Source: Liolophura sinensis (taxonomy: Eukaryota; Mollusca; Polyplacophora; Chitonida; Chitonidae). Taken from it: DNA of 64,000 nucleotides. The position numbers and the translations under genes were made by a program. The notes beneath the pieces were generated by a model. The model did no database searches, was not told the origin of the DNA, and was given only the letters and a program-made list of their open reading frames with translations. Position 1 is the first letter of the stretch; the number at the start of each line of letters is the position of its first letter. Below are positions 23,571-37,300 of the stretch, piece by piece. The DNA is taken from NCBI RefSeq assembly GCF_032854445.1, contig NC_088299.1, positions 17,291,608 to 17,355,607 of the forward strand. Direction: 5' to 3'.

Positions 23571-25034
23571 TACCAGTTACTCTGAACTGTGTGCCTGTTA
23601 TCCCACGAGTTATGCCAGATCGACTGTTGTATTTTTGCCTTCTGTGTGACATGACAAACACAAAAGCAACTGTAAACCACATCATTTAGATAGAACTTTA
23701 TTTTAATATCACGTGAGTCGTCTTAAGTGGAAACGTGTACTATTCAGCTAAACATAAATAATTTTTCATACCAGTTAAAATACCACTATGGTTTGCAGCT
23801 GCGATTGTGTTTGTGGCTAGCCCTCAACAATGTGTCACCTGCATTTACCTGAATTGCTCACGCATGTCTTACATATGACTTTTATAACACATGCATATTT
23901 TGTAAGATCCACCTTTAGTACAGCTGTAAGCTATTTTACAGGTGGAGAAAACGTAAAAACATTACATACAGTCCAGACCAAAGAGTGGGAAAGTTTAGTT
24001 GTAAATGTGGTCTTCAATATTTTTTTCTTTCGATTTTTCTTTAGGGAGAAAAAGATACTTGAAAAGAATTTTTGTTCGGTGTTCTTTAGTAGCCTTCATT
24101 TTGCTGGATAACTCACATTATATATTTCCGTATCGTATCACTGAGTAACCATGTAAGGAATTTATCCTTCATCATTTCTGGGCTGAAGACGACCGATGTA
24201 CATCTGTAGAGATGAATGGCTTCAGCGATGTGACCATTCTTTTCAAAACCGAACCAAGGGGGATAACCTCCTCAGCAGATACATTTGACGTAATCAGCAG
24301 GATTCTAGAATATACATGCTCCCCACCATTCGAGATCACACATTTCTATTTTAGAATGGTCACCCGCGCGACCGTTGTTGCCCAGTGAAAAGCACAGTAT
24401 TTTGTCTGATGCGGGATAATGTTATAAATGACGATGTAACGTGTGTTCAGTAAATATATTTACACTAGAACTTGTCTTTTTCGGCTAACAGATGTATTCA
24501 TCCTGGATTTGGATCATATTTACATTGATAATATATTCATAAATATTATCATAATTCACATTACATTCATGTCTTTTGATATAAACAACAAATTTATGTT
24601 CAAATAAATTTATCAGACATGCCCCACATCTTTACTCAGAACATTATTATGCAAAGACCATTTCCACGCTCTTCCCTCTCATTTTGGCATCATTTTTATG
24701 CTTTCTGTTCCTATAGAAGTTATTTGTGATTATACATTACTTTTGATGACAGCACAAGAATTTGCGTAATTCCAAACCAGTTGAGTATGGAATTCTTCTC
24801 AAACCATGGTCTTATGGTGGTGTACAGTGCTACTTTTAAGCACAGATGTATGCATGAACAGTCAGAATAAAATCCTGAGGTACACAAATCTAAATTGACA
24901 AGGGGCCAGATATTACTGGCAATGATTGCAACCATTTGCCAACTATCGCACTGTCATCACTGCTCTGGTTTTACCCTCAGTATTTTCGTCTTTTACATTT
25001 TCCCAATACACGCAGCGCAAAGCTTATGTAAACT
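23571..25034. other. Intergenic, nothing supported
   Basis: AT-rich with short frames only. Family C-like sequence begins near 24900 and grades into the 91-bp array. Confidence 0.55.
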
Positions 25035-28000
25035 TTGTAGGTGGAGTAAACCACTGACCTCTGGCAAGTATGAGACAAACTTTCCAAAGAGGCCTTACAT
25101 GTACATGCGCTGTTCACTCTTTATTACTACAAGGCCCTGGGAAAAGTGGGCGAATAGGACAAAACCACTAGTTTTTGGCAAGTGCGAGACAAACTTTCCA
25201 AAGAGGCCTTACATGTGCTATTCACTCCTTATTACCACCAAGGCCCCAGGAAAAGCGAATAAATAGAAGGAAACCACCAGCATTTGGCAAGTGCAAGTTC
25301 TGGATGTGCTGTTCACCCCTTATTATCACCAAGGTTTCAGGAAAAGCGAGTAAACAGAAGGAAACCACCACCATTTGGCAAGTGCAAGTCCTGGATGCGC
25401 TGTTCACCCCTTATTATCACCAAGGCCCCAGGAAAAGCGAGTAAATAGAAGGAAACCACCAGCATTTGGCAAGTGCAAGTCCTGGATGTGCTGTTCACCA
25501 CTTATTATCACCAAGGCCCCAGGAAAAGCGAATAAATAGAAGGAAACCACCAGCATTTGGCAAGTGCAAGTCCTGGATGTGCTGTTCACCCCTTATTATC
25601 ACCAAGGCCCCAGGAAAAGCGAGTAAATAGAAGGAAACCACCAGCATTTGGCAAGTGCAAGTCCTGGATGTGCTGTTCACCCCTTATTATCACCAAGGTC
25701 TCAGGAAAAGCGAGTAAATAGAAGGAAACCACCAGCATTTGGCAAGTGCAAGTCCTGGATGCGCTGTTCACCCCTTATTATCACCAAGGCCCCAGGAAAA
25801 GCGAGTAAATAGAAGGAAACCACCAGCATTTGGCAAGTGCAAGTCCTGGATGTGCTGTTCACCCCTTATTATCACCAAGGTCTCAGGAAAAGCGAGTAAA
25901 TAGAAGGAAACCACCAGCATTTGGCAAGTGCAAGTCCTGGATGTGCTGTTCACCCCTTATTATCACCAAGGCCCCAGGAAAAGCGAATAAATAGAAGGAA
26001 ACCACCAGCATTTGGCAAGTGCAAGTCCTGGATGTGCTGTTCACCCTTTATTATCACCAAGGCCCCGGGAAAAGCGAGTAAATAGAAGGAAACCACCACC
26101 ATTTGGCAAGTGCAAGTCCTGGATGTGCTGTTCACCACTTATTACCAACAAGGCCCCAGGAAAAGCGAGTAAATAGAAGGAAACCACCAGCATTTGGCAA
26201 GTGCAAGTCCTGGATGTGCTGTTCACCCCCTTATTATCACCAAGGCCCCAGGAAAAGCGAGTAAATAGAAGGAAACCACCACCATTTGGCAAGTGCAAGT
26301 CCTGGATGTGCTATTCACTCCTTATTACCACCAAGGCCCCAGGAAAAGCCACTAAATAGAAGGAAACCACCAGCATTTGGCAAGTGCAAGTCCTGGATGT
26401 GCTGTTCACCCCTTATTATCACCAAGGCCCCAGGAAAAGCGAGTAAATAGAAGGAAACCACCAGCATTTGGCAAGTGCAAGTCCTGGATGTGCTGTTCAC
26501 CCCTTATTATCACCAAGGCCCCAGGAAAAGCGAATAAATAGAAGGAAACCACCAGCATTTGGCAAGTGCAAGTCCTGGATGTGCTGTTCACCACTTATTA
26601 TCACCAAGGCCCCAGGAAAAGCGAATAAATAGAAGGAAACCACCAGCATTTGGCAAGTGCAAGTCCTGGATGTGCTGTTCACCCCTTATTATCACCAAGG
26701 CCCCAGGAAAAGCGAGTAAATAGAAGGAAACCACCAGCATTTGGCAAGTGCAAGTCCTGGATGTGCTGTTCACCCCTTATTATCACCAAGGTCTCAGGAA
26801 AAGCGAGTAAATAGAAGGAAACCACCAGCATTTGGCAAGTGCAAGTCCTGGATGCGCTGTTCACCCCTTATTATCACCAAGGCCCCAGGAAAAGCGAGTA
26901 AATAGAAGGAAACCACCAGCATTTGGCAAGTGCAAGTCCTGGATGTGCTGTTCACCCCTTATTATCACCAAGGTCTCAGGAAAAGCGAGTAAATAGAAGG
27001 AAACCACCAGCATTTGGCAAGTGCAAGTCCTGGATGTGCTGTTCACCCCTTATTATCACCAAGGCCCCAGGAAAAGCGAGTAAATAGAAGGAAACCACCA
27101 GCATTTGGCAAGTGCAAGTCCTGGATGTGCTGTTCACCCTTTATTATCACCAAGGCCCCGGGAAAAGCGAGTAAATAGAAGGAAACCACCACCATTTGGC
27201 AAGTGCAAGTCCTGGATGTGCTGTTCACCACTTATTACCAACAAGGCCCCAGGAAAAGCGAGTAAATAGAAGGAAACCACCAGCATTTGGCAAGTGCAAG
27301 TCCTGGATGTGCTGTTCACCCCTTATTATCACCAAGGCCCCAGGAAAAGCGAGTAAATAGAAGGGAAACCACCACCATTTGGCAAGTGCAAGTCCTGGAT
27401 GTGCTATTCACTCCTTATTACCAACCAAGGCCCCAGGAAAAGCCACTAAATAGAAGGAAACCACCAGCATTTGGCAAGTGCAAGTCCTGGATGTGCTGTT
27501 CACCCTTATTATCACCAAGGCCCCAGGAAAAGCGAGTAAATAGAAGGAAACCACCAGCATTTGGCAAGTGCAAGTCCTGGATGTGCTGTTCACCCCCTTA
27601 TTATCACCAAGGCCCAGGAAAAGCGAGTAAATAGAAGGAAACCACCAGCATTTGCAAGTGCAAGTCCTGGATGTGCTGTTCACCCCTTATTATCACCAAG
27701 GTCTCAGGAAAAGCGAGTAAAATAGAAGGAAACCACCAGCATTTGGCAAGTGCAAGTCCTGGATGCGCTGTTCACCCCTTATTATCACCAAGGCCCCAGG
27801 AAAAGCGAGTAAATAGAAGGAAACCACCAGCATTTGGCAAGTGCAAGTCCTGGATGTGCTGTTCACCCCTTATTATCACCAAGGTCTCAGGAAAAGCGAG
27901 TAAATAGAAGGAAACCACCAGCATTTGGCAAGTGCAAGTCCTGGATGTGCTGTTCACCCCTTATTATCACCAAGGCCCCAGGAAAAGCGAGTAAATAGAA

Positions 28001-28165
28001 GGAAACCACCAGCATTTGGCAAGTGCAAGTCCTGGATGTGCTATTCACTCCTTATTACCACCAAGGCCCCAGGAAAAGCGAGTAAATAGAAGGAAACCAC
28101 CAGCATTTGGCAAGTGCAAGTCCTGGATGCGCTGTTCACCCCTTATTATCATCAAGGTCTCAGGA
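25035..28165. repeat. 91-bp minisatellite array, about 32 homogeneous copies plus two divergent founder copies
   Basis: Unit contains gaaaccaccagcatttggca, agtgcaagtcctggatgtgc and ccaaggccccaggaaaagcg. The ggcaagt landmark recurs at 25073, 25177, 25286 and 25377: spacings 104, 109, then 91 bp. The two left copies retain gagacaaactttccaaagag, missing from the regular units. Single-base variants (gccccagg/gtctcagg, gtgctg/gcgctg, cgag/cgaa) recur in the same order 1,093 bp apart (12 units plus one base): 25404 with 26497, 25768 with 26861, 25950 with 27043. Because 91 is not a multiple of three, the frame rotates and no coding function is suggested. Confidence 0.97.
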
Positions 28166-28216
28166 AAAATTGGAGTTTGACAGAAAACCACGCAACTGAC
28201 CCATCTAATTTACTTA

Positions 28217-28305
28217 AAGCCACAGCTAAACAAGGCATGCATCTTCGTATGACAGCTAAACAAGGCAAGCATCTTCATGTGACAGCTACACCAGACGTGC
28301 ATGTG
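28217..28305. repeat. ~28-bp tandem repeat, three copies
   Basis: Unit approximates gacagctaaacaaggcatgc + atcttcgt; just right of the 91-bp array. Confidence 0.75.
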
Positions 28306-28520
28306 ACCTCATAATGATATATGACAACGGTTATCATACAAATGAGACTATGTCCACGTGTCCATCCTGAAATATTCCAAGAGAGCTGAATGGTAACTGT
28401 GTTTAAAAATATCTAAGATACAAAATATTCATGTAATGTCCTTAATACTGATGCAGAACGAGGAATCCGTGTATTTGTTGAGGTCATTTATTTACATGCA
28501 TTATTTTGCAACTGGTATCT

Positions 28521-28680
28521 AGAGACTGTTTACAAACATGCATTTTTGTAACTCACTTCTAGAGATTGTTTACAAACATGCATTTTTGTAACTCATTTCT
28601 AGAGATGTTTACAAACATGCATTTTTGTAACTCATTTCTACAGACTGTTTACAAACATGCATTTTTATAACTCTTTCTGG
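28521..28680. repeat. 40-bp tandem repeat, four copies
   Basis: Unit: tagagactgtttacaaacat + gcatttttgtaactcatttc. Confidence 0.9.
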
Positions 28681-29956
28681 AGGTTATTCATATATTCGTA
28701 TTTGTAACTCAATCCACTGATAAAGTGTAGAAAATTTTAAAGCCATGTGTAAAAGTCTAATGTCATATGCTTTCACAGCAATAAAAAATGTACAATAAAG
28801 AAACCATTCTGCAGAAGCACCAAAAAGCCATTTCTCATTGCCTCAGCCTGACACACAGCGCTGTTACATGTATAGCCCACTATGTATGATCCCAGAATGG
28901 ACAGACATGTGATCTTGTAGCCTCATCTCATCAGTCCAGAAAATAGGACACTATGTTTGGCCTGTCTGGAAGGCACACAAACAACCATTGTGTCTCCACT
29001 GATTTACAGATCTTCCCTAACTTAGTGACTTCCAGGGATACAGAATCAACGCTGACTGGCTAGTTACACGACCAGAAAATTCCAAATTCAAGACTGACTG
29101 TCGTAAAATTGTTCTCAAACAGAAAGAATAAGTGATAGTATTTATCTGAAATTGTTCTATCCTTGTTTTCTGATTAAGCACAGCCATAATTTGATGCAAA
29201 AAAAAGGTTTATTCAGAAAAACAATAATATCAGCGGTGACAGCAATATGGAAGGCTTGGCTACGCTATTCGTTGCATTCAGTGTCATATTTTGTTCACAT
29301 CAGCTTAACCATATCAGTATAACACCATCACAATGACACATGGTTTACAACACTCTTATACATTCAGTTGTTGTATTATTACGACTCTAGGGCTATTCTC
29401 TGTCCAGTCAACCAATCAGCTTCAATTCTGTGTCATCTTTGCCTTTGTACAGGCCAATCATGCCAGTGAAAAACTCTATCACTATAAACTAACAATGCAA
29501 AATATTGTTTCAACAGCTTATCACAATATGGAAAAAAAAAACAATAACAGTCTCATAATTCTAAAGTTCTTTCTAAATGCTTAGCATCTGTAAGAATTCT
29601 AAAACAATTAGTTATCTCAACATTAAAAAACATGGAAGATAATAACACTCGCAAAATGCTCAACTCAAACTCTACCCTTTAAACTTAAAGGTTTAATACT
29701 TAAAACAACATAAGATAGGGTGTAAAGTGTATACTAGTGAATTGACAAAATATGCAAAACCGGTTCTAATCTTCAGCCAGATGTACATGTAGATTGGTTG
29801 TATGCAATACGTATGTGCATTTTAATGACCGAACAGAACTTTGCATACAGAACCAACAATGTCTAACAGGCTACTGCCATCAATTACACACCATTAGTAC
29901 TACCATTCTACTAACCTTATCTTAGCACTATGCAGTGCATGATAATCTACCGCTAA
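28681..29956. other. Intergenic, nothing supported
   Basis: AT-rich unique-looking sequence between two arrays. Confidence 0.55.
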
Positions 29957-30782
29957 TAAACCTCTGACAGATTACTGGCTTACCACAGACAAACCTCTGG
30001 CAGATTACTGGCTTACCACAGACAAGCCTCTGGCAGATTACTGGCTTGCCACAGACAAACCTCTGGCAGATTACTGGCTTGCCAGACACACCTCTGGCAG
30101 ATTACTGGATAACCACAGACAAACCTCTGACAGATTACTGGCTTACTACAGACAAGCCTCTGGCAGATGATTGGCTTACTACAGACAAGCCTCTGGCAGA
30201 TTACTGGCTTACCACAGGCACACCTCTGACAGATTACTGGCTTACCACAGACAAGCCTCTGGCAGATGACTGGCTTACTACAGACAAGCCTCTGGCAGAT
30301 GACTGGCTTACTACAGACAAGCCTCTGGCAGATTACTGGCTTACCACAGGCACACCTCTGACAGATTACTGGCTTACCACAGGCACACCTCTGACAGATT
30401 ACTGGCTTACCACAGACAAGCCTCTGGCAGATTACTGGCTTACCACAGACACACCTCTGGCAGATGACTGGCTTGCCACAGACAAACCTCTGGCAGATTA
30501 CTGGCTTACCACAGACACACCTCTGGCAGATGACTGGCTTGCCACAGACAAACCTCTGGCAGATTACTGGCTTGCCACAGACAAACCTCTGGCAGATTAC
30601 TGGCTTACCAGACACACCTCTGGCAGATTACTGGATAACCACAGACAAATCTCTGGCAGATTACTGGCTTATCTCAGACAAACCCCTGACAGATTACTGG
30701 CTCACCACAGATACATCTTTGGCAGATTACTGGCTTGCCCCAGACACAACTCTGACAGATTACTGGTTTACTACAGACAAAC
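29957..30782. repeat. 33-bp minisatellite array, about 25 copies, open on both strands
   Basis: Unit approximates cctctggcagattactggct + taccacagacaaa. Since 33 is a multiple of three, one plus-strand frame reads an 11-residue repeat (KPLADYWLTTD) for over 200 residues, and the minus strand reads CGKPVICQRFV. Two-base deletions near 30083 and 30608 shift the plus frame into another open frame, and there is no splice or start context, so I treat it as non-coding. Confidence 0.93.
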
Positions 30783-30849
30783 GCCTTTTCTCAAACCTGT
30801 TGTTTGCTACTGCGCTAACGGTACGCCTGGACATATTTGACTCTGGTCT

Positions 30850-31322
30850 GTCCTGTGTTTTGGTAAGGTACAAGCATTTCTCTTGAGCTCATTTTTAAAA
30901 ATGTGTGTTAAACATTTCTATATAAACTGAAATCATTTAAAGCTTATTTAATTGTAACTACATGTATACGATACAGGTGTATAAAAAGGTAGCTGTAAAA
31001 GTCCATACATCACCACAAATGGAAAAATAGTACCTCGTTTTCTTTCTTTGTTTTGTAAATACTTTACGCAAATATATAGAAACATGGTGGAATTCTTTTA
31101 CATACTGGCAGTTACAGGTGACTGTCCAGTATATGTACAAGTACACATAATAGTAAATATACAAATGAGCAAAGCAAACATTTTCAACACCACTCAAGAC
31201 GCTGCATATCTTCTGTGAAATGAAGTTTGGCCCGTATCCACCCTGATGAATTCATCCTCCTAGCCTCTGCATCACAGTTACAATATTGAGCTTAACACAT
31301 CTCCGTGGAGTGTACATGGCAG
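30850..31322 (-). other. Probable 3'UTR and downstream flank of the OSGIN-like gene
   Basis: AT-rich sequence directly after the stop codon of the OSGIN-like gene, with no coding signal. The nearest minus-strand polyadenylation-like hexamer I see is ATTAAA at 30947-30952, about 370 bases after the stop; no AATAAA was found on that strand here. The extent is inferred. Confidence 0.4.
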
Positions 31323-34300
31323 TTAAAACTTGTCTGCCACTCTCCTGCGCCACAAGTAATTTGTCACCCCCAGGGACCCACCACGAATAAACCGTACAAA
31401 GTTGTCACCAATAAGAGGGCCAATGGCAAAGAGTCCCGGTTCCTGCAGACACTGATATGAATAGGGGTCAATTTCTATCGGGTTGTGGCGACAGTCTATT
31501 GCACATTTGCGAACAATGCCGAGGTTTCGGCCTTCGACCGGCATAAAAGAAAGGTCTGGACGGCTGCCAATGAGAATAACGACTGCTGAGCAGTGGATGA
31601 CATGCTCCCTGCCGTCGCCCTCCACGATGACCTTTTGGTCCTCTTTGAACTCCACGACCTTGTGCCTGGCATGTTGTCTGTAGAGGTCATAGGACTGGTC
31701 ATGACCTTTCATCATGCTGTGGATCTTATGGTACTCAGGGTACATCATGGGCGGCAGCTTCTTGAAAACCAGGTTTGTGTCAGTCGCGCTCCGGCGGAAC
31801 ACATGCTCCACTGGTATGTTGTTACGCCGTGCCATGATGACAGCATCTGCAGCAGTCAGTCCAGCTCCGATAACGACAACTGGGTCAGAGTTGCTGCCCA
31901 GTTTTTTCTCCTTGATGGCTTGTTCAAACCCACTCAGCGTATGGTACACGAACGGCAGATGTTCCCCGGGACTTCCCAGCCTGTTTGGAATGTCAAATGT
32001 CCCTGTTGCCAAGACAACATAGGAGGCATGATAGCAGAACTCCTCTCGCACAGGTTCTGCCTTGTCATCGTTGTACAGGCTCCTGTAACCACGAACCTCC
32101 CAGTGGTAGCTGTGGTTCTGCTTCACATTGGAGCAGCACGGCTCCACCTCGCCACTCTCCTCATCAACATTGTTACGTAGCTGGTACACTTTCCTGACGG
32201 ACGTAACAGTTGAGTAGTTTGAAAAGTTCCCAGACAACCCTTTATCTGCCACAAAGTCACAATAATAGTTCCTAACATCAGCGATGGATGCTCGTTCGTT
32301 TCTCATGCTGCTGGACCCACTGGCACTCTTATTCCTGTTATAAAGGTGAACAAAAAACTGGTTGATTTGTGTTTATTTTATGTATTTACTTATTTGTCTC
32401 TTATTTAAAAGTCCATACTAACTATCTCCTACAATGGCCATCCCTTTCATGAGTGGAGGAAACTTGGGAGCCTAGTGTAAACCACCAGCCCTTGGCAAGT
32501 TACTGACAGACCTTATTAATTGTGAAGCACATGCAGCCTGGGAGGCCACATAGGCGGTAAACGAGTAATCTCCAATGAAAACCACAAGTACCTTCACCTG
32601 TTTTTATCCATTGTCGTCAAATGCCATACTAAAGAACATTTTAGTTTAATAACAAATAAACAATAACAAATTAATAATAAATTAATAATAAATAAACAAT
32701 GCTGGCGACTTTTACAGATGGACAAAACTGGACAGAGAATACCACTTAGCTACCAGATATAGGGTGCACCATATATAGGGTACAGCATATATAGGGTAAA
32801 CTACGAACAGGGTACACCTGGTACAGGGTACAAACACCTACCAAACTAATCAATTCATTACTTACATTCTCACAGTCCATACAGATATTTTCTTTCAGCC
32901 TAGTTTTTTTTTTTACTGAGGTACATCATTTTGTTATTCCAAAGACTTACACGTAAGTTTTCTCAGAGAAAAAAAAATACACACACACTAAAGTTCAGAG
33001 CAAAAGTTTCTCTGGTTCCAGCTCACCTTTTTCTGCAGGCCAACCACTCCTTGAAAGGCATGGATGGGAGTTCCATCCAGTTACTGAGGCTAAGAGTGTG
33101 CATATCACCATCCATTTGCTGAAATAGAGAATGCACAATTGTCAGTGAACATACAAGTGATCTCCCCTGAAAACAGCCTGCCTTTCTGTTACTGTGCCAG
33201 CTAAGTGTGAGTTTGCTCATACCACCATCCATTTAATGCAATGTATTTCAATATAATTCATGTAAGATAAAATGTGACAACGTTCATGACAAAAGGAACA
33301 ATGATTTTGAGGTCCTAGGACGTCAATGCCCCCTACCTGCCAGGCACCTCCAGGTGGCGACTTTCCCAGAACCACGTGGGGTGTGAAATGGATGTCTTCC
33401 TTCTGCCAGGTGAGACAGGAGGGCATTTCTGCACCAAGGTCAGCATCAGGGTGGGTTAAGGCATCAAACAGTAAGGCCACTGGATTGGAGGAGCGCCCCT
33501 CCAGACCTTCACTAAGCTCACTCAGGTCCTGTGGACAAATGTACATCAGTTAAATACATCACCAAAAACTATAAACTATAAACAATATAACTATAAACTT
33601 GCAAAATCTTATTTATTTATTTATTTATCTGATTGGTGTTTTATGCCGTACTCAAGAATATTTCACATATACGATGGCATCCAGCATAATGGTGGTAGAA
33701 AACCGGGCAGAGCCTAGGAGAAACCCATGACCATCCGCAGGTTGCTGACAGACCTTTCCACATGCAACATGTTATTATGTTTCCACATAAAGAAAGAAAT
33801 AACAGCACTCTTGGTTTAATAACCACAGTGTACAATTATTCCTAAAATGTCTTTTATGCCTGAGGAACATGTACAATGTACAACATACACACATACATGT
33901 ATCCTGATGTACTGTATTAAGTGTTTAAGACATCAGGAGTTGTTCCCTTCCTAATTATACACATTCACTCCATTCACATTATGTACAAAGAGATGACAAA
34001 GAATTTGGGTTACTGATGAAGAACTGTACATGTAATCATGATTTTATGCTAAGTCAGCAACATTTCAACTACATGTCATCATGATTTTATGCTAAGTCAG
34101 CAACATTTCAACTGCATGTCATCATGATTTTATGCTGTCAGCAACATTTCAACTACATGTCATCATGATTTTATGCTAAGTCAGCAACATTTCAACTACA
34201 TGTCATCATGATTTTATGCTAAGTCAGCAACATTTCAACTACATGTAATCATGATTTTATGCTAAGTCAGCAACATTTCAGCTACATGTCATCATGATTT

Positions 34301-37300
34301 TATGCTAAGTCAGCAACATTTCAACTACATGTCATCATGATTTTATGCTAAGTCAGCAACATTTCAACTACATGTAATCATGATTTTATGCTAAGTCAGC
34401 AACATTTCAACTACATGTCATCATGATTTTATGCTAAGTCAGCAACATTTCAACTACATGTAATCATGATTTTATGCTAAGTCAGCAACATTTCAACTAC
34501 ATGTAATCATGATTTTATGCTAAGTCAGCAACACTTCAGCTACATGACATCATGATTTTATGCTATGTTGGCCACATTTCAGCTACATGTCATCATGATT
34601 TTATGCTAAGTCAGCAACATTTCAGCTACATGTCATCATGATTTTATGCTAAGTCAGCAACATTTCAGCTACATGTCATCATGATTTTATGCTAAGTCAG
34701 CAACATTTCAACTACATGTAATCATGATTTTATGCTAAGTCAGCAACATTTCAACTACATGTCATCATGATTTTATGCTAAGTCAGCAACATTTCAACTA
34801 CATGTCATCATGATTTTATGCTAAGTCAGCAACATTTCAACTGCATGTAATCATGATTTTATGCTAAGTCAGCAACATTTCAACTACATGTCATCATGAT
34901 TTTATGCTAAGTCAGCAACATTTCAACTACATGTAATCATGATTTTATGCTGTCAGCAACATTTCAGCTACATGTCATCATGATTTTATGCTAAGTCAGC
35001 AACATTTCAACTACATGTCATCATGATTTTATGCTAAGTCAGCAACATTTCAGCTACATGTAATCATGATTTTATGCTAAGTCAGCAACATTTCAACTAC
35101 ATGTAATCATGATTTTATGCTAAGTCAGCAACATTTCAACTACATGTAATCATGATTTTATGCTATGTTGGCCACATTTCAACTACCTGTCATCATGATT
35201 TTATGCTAAGTCAGCAACATTTCAACTACATGTCATCATGATTTTATGCTATGTTGGCCACATTTCAGCTACATGTAATCATGATTTTATGCTATGATGG
35301 CCACATTTCAGCTACATGTCATCATGATTTCATGCTAAGTCAGCAACATTTCAGCTACATGTCATCATGATTTTATGCTATGTTGGCAACATTTCAGCTA
35401 CATGTACATGCACAGGTATATCCTGGAAACAAAAGACACATTTAACAATGGCTGTGAAATCAGTTTGTCCATATACTTTAAGCCTAAAATTTCCACTTGA
35501 AGAATAATTAACGTGTGTATCCTATGTTATTTTTTTTTCACTTTGCATTGGCTTAATGCTTTCTCAATATTTTTTCCCTTGTACCACTGCTCCCAATTTC
35601 ACGGGCTGAGGAAGCCAATGACCTACAACTAGCAATGGACAAAATATAAAGTATTTATATTCATATTTGTTGTTTTATTTCTTGGTTGCTTTTTTTTTGT
35701 TTTTTTCTTTTTTGATGCCCAGGTGAACATTACACAAATAAAGTTCACCAGAATTTTAATCAGACCTCAACATAAATGTGTAGTTAGTAAAAAAGTTTTG
35801 CAACATACATAAGCAATAGACCCATAAAGCCCAACTTACAAAGCCCAACTCTACATCCATGTAAGTAAGAGACAGTGTTTCTATTGCTGCTTACTTCATT
35901 GGTATGGTTTCTTTCTCCAGTATTTAGCTTCACAGGTGAGACATGTCAGCCTGTTCATAGGTCAGTTACAGCTTCACATACTAACATCTGTGATCTCTCT
36001 GCCTGCGTCACAGGAATGTTCCATAGCAAGCATCCGCAGATCAAAAATCAATATATAACCTTAGTACGCTAAGTACATGTATACTGTCAACACAGCACGT
36101 CTCGTGAACATGTATGTAGCAACATCCTCATGCATCCATTAACTCTCTTCTGCACTGCATAAATTCATGACTTGGGATGTCACAGAAGTGGTTCAAGACT
36201 TGGGATGTCACAAAAGTGGCTCAATACATGGGATCTCATAGAAGTGGTTCCTGACTTGGGATGTCACAAAAGTGGCTCAATACATGGGATGTCACAGAAG
36301 TGGTTCCTGACTTGGGATGTCACAAAAGTGGCTCAATACATGGATGTCACAGAAGTGGTTCCTGACTTGGGATGTCACATAAGGGAATCGTGACTGGAAG
36401 TCAGAGGCTTATCTATACATGCGCAGCTAAATCATGACTACGTGTGTCATAAGCTAAGTTCATGACTTCATAGATTGTCACTGAAATGGTTCATGATATG
36501 GGGTGTGACAAGCTTAGTTCATGACTTTATAGGATGTCACTGAAGTGGTTCATGATATGGGGTGTGACAAGCTAAGTTCATGACTTCATAGATTGTCACT
36601 GAAGTCGTTCATGATATGGGGTGTGACAAGCTTAGTTCATGACTTTATAGGATGTCACTGAAGTCGTTCATGATATGGGGTGTGACAAGCTAAGTTCATG
36701 ACTTTATAGGATTTCACTGAAGTCGTTCATGATATGGGGTGTGACAAGCTAAGTTCATGACTTTATAGGATTTCACTGAAGTCGTTCATGATATGGGGTG
36801 TGACAAGCTTAGTTCATGACTTTATAGGATGTCACTGAAGTCGTTCATGATATGGGGTGTGACAAGCTAAGTTCATGACTTTATAGGATGTCACTGAAGT
36901 GGTTCATGATATGGGGTGTCACAAGCTTAGTTCGTGACTTTATAGGATGTCACTGAAGTTGTTCATGATATGGGGTCTGACAAGCTTTCTTCATCATTTA
37001 TTTATTCGTTTATTTGATTCTTGCTTTAAAAGGCCATACTTAAGAATATTTCAAGAGGACAGTCAGTTTTATGAGTGGTTAAACTCACAGTGCCTGGGGT
37101 AAGACAATGGCCTTAAGATAGCTACTGATGAACTTTCGCACATGTGATGTACAGAGGGGCACATCATATTCGCCGAGAACAAGTGGACATAAATGAAAGT
37201 ATGCTGCCCAAACCACCACCAATTGTAATATTGCCTACTGTGAGACAGGCCCCACAAGCAGTGAGAGCGGGTGACTCTAGAAGTTCCCAGTCCCTGACCA

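Noticed and set aside
30013-30615. 200-codon minus-strand ORF with CGKPVICQR repeats
   Set aside because: Antisense reading of the same 33-bp array; no gene context.
30046-30840. 264-codon ORF
   Set aside because: It is the 33-bp tandem repeat read through; start lies inside the array and small deletions shift frame.
31593-32180. 195-codon plus-strand ORF
   Set aside because: Lies antisense within the terminal coding exon of the OSGIN-like gene; no independent motif.
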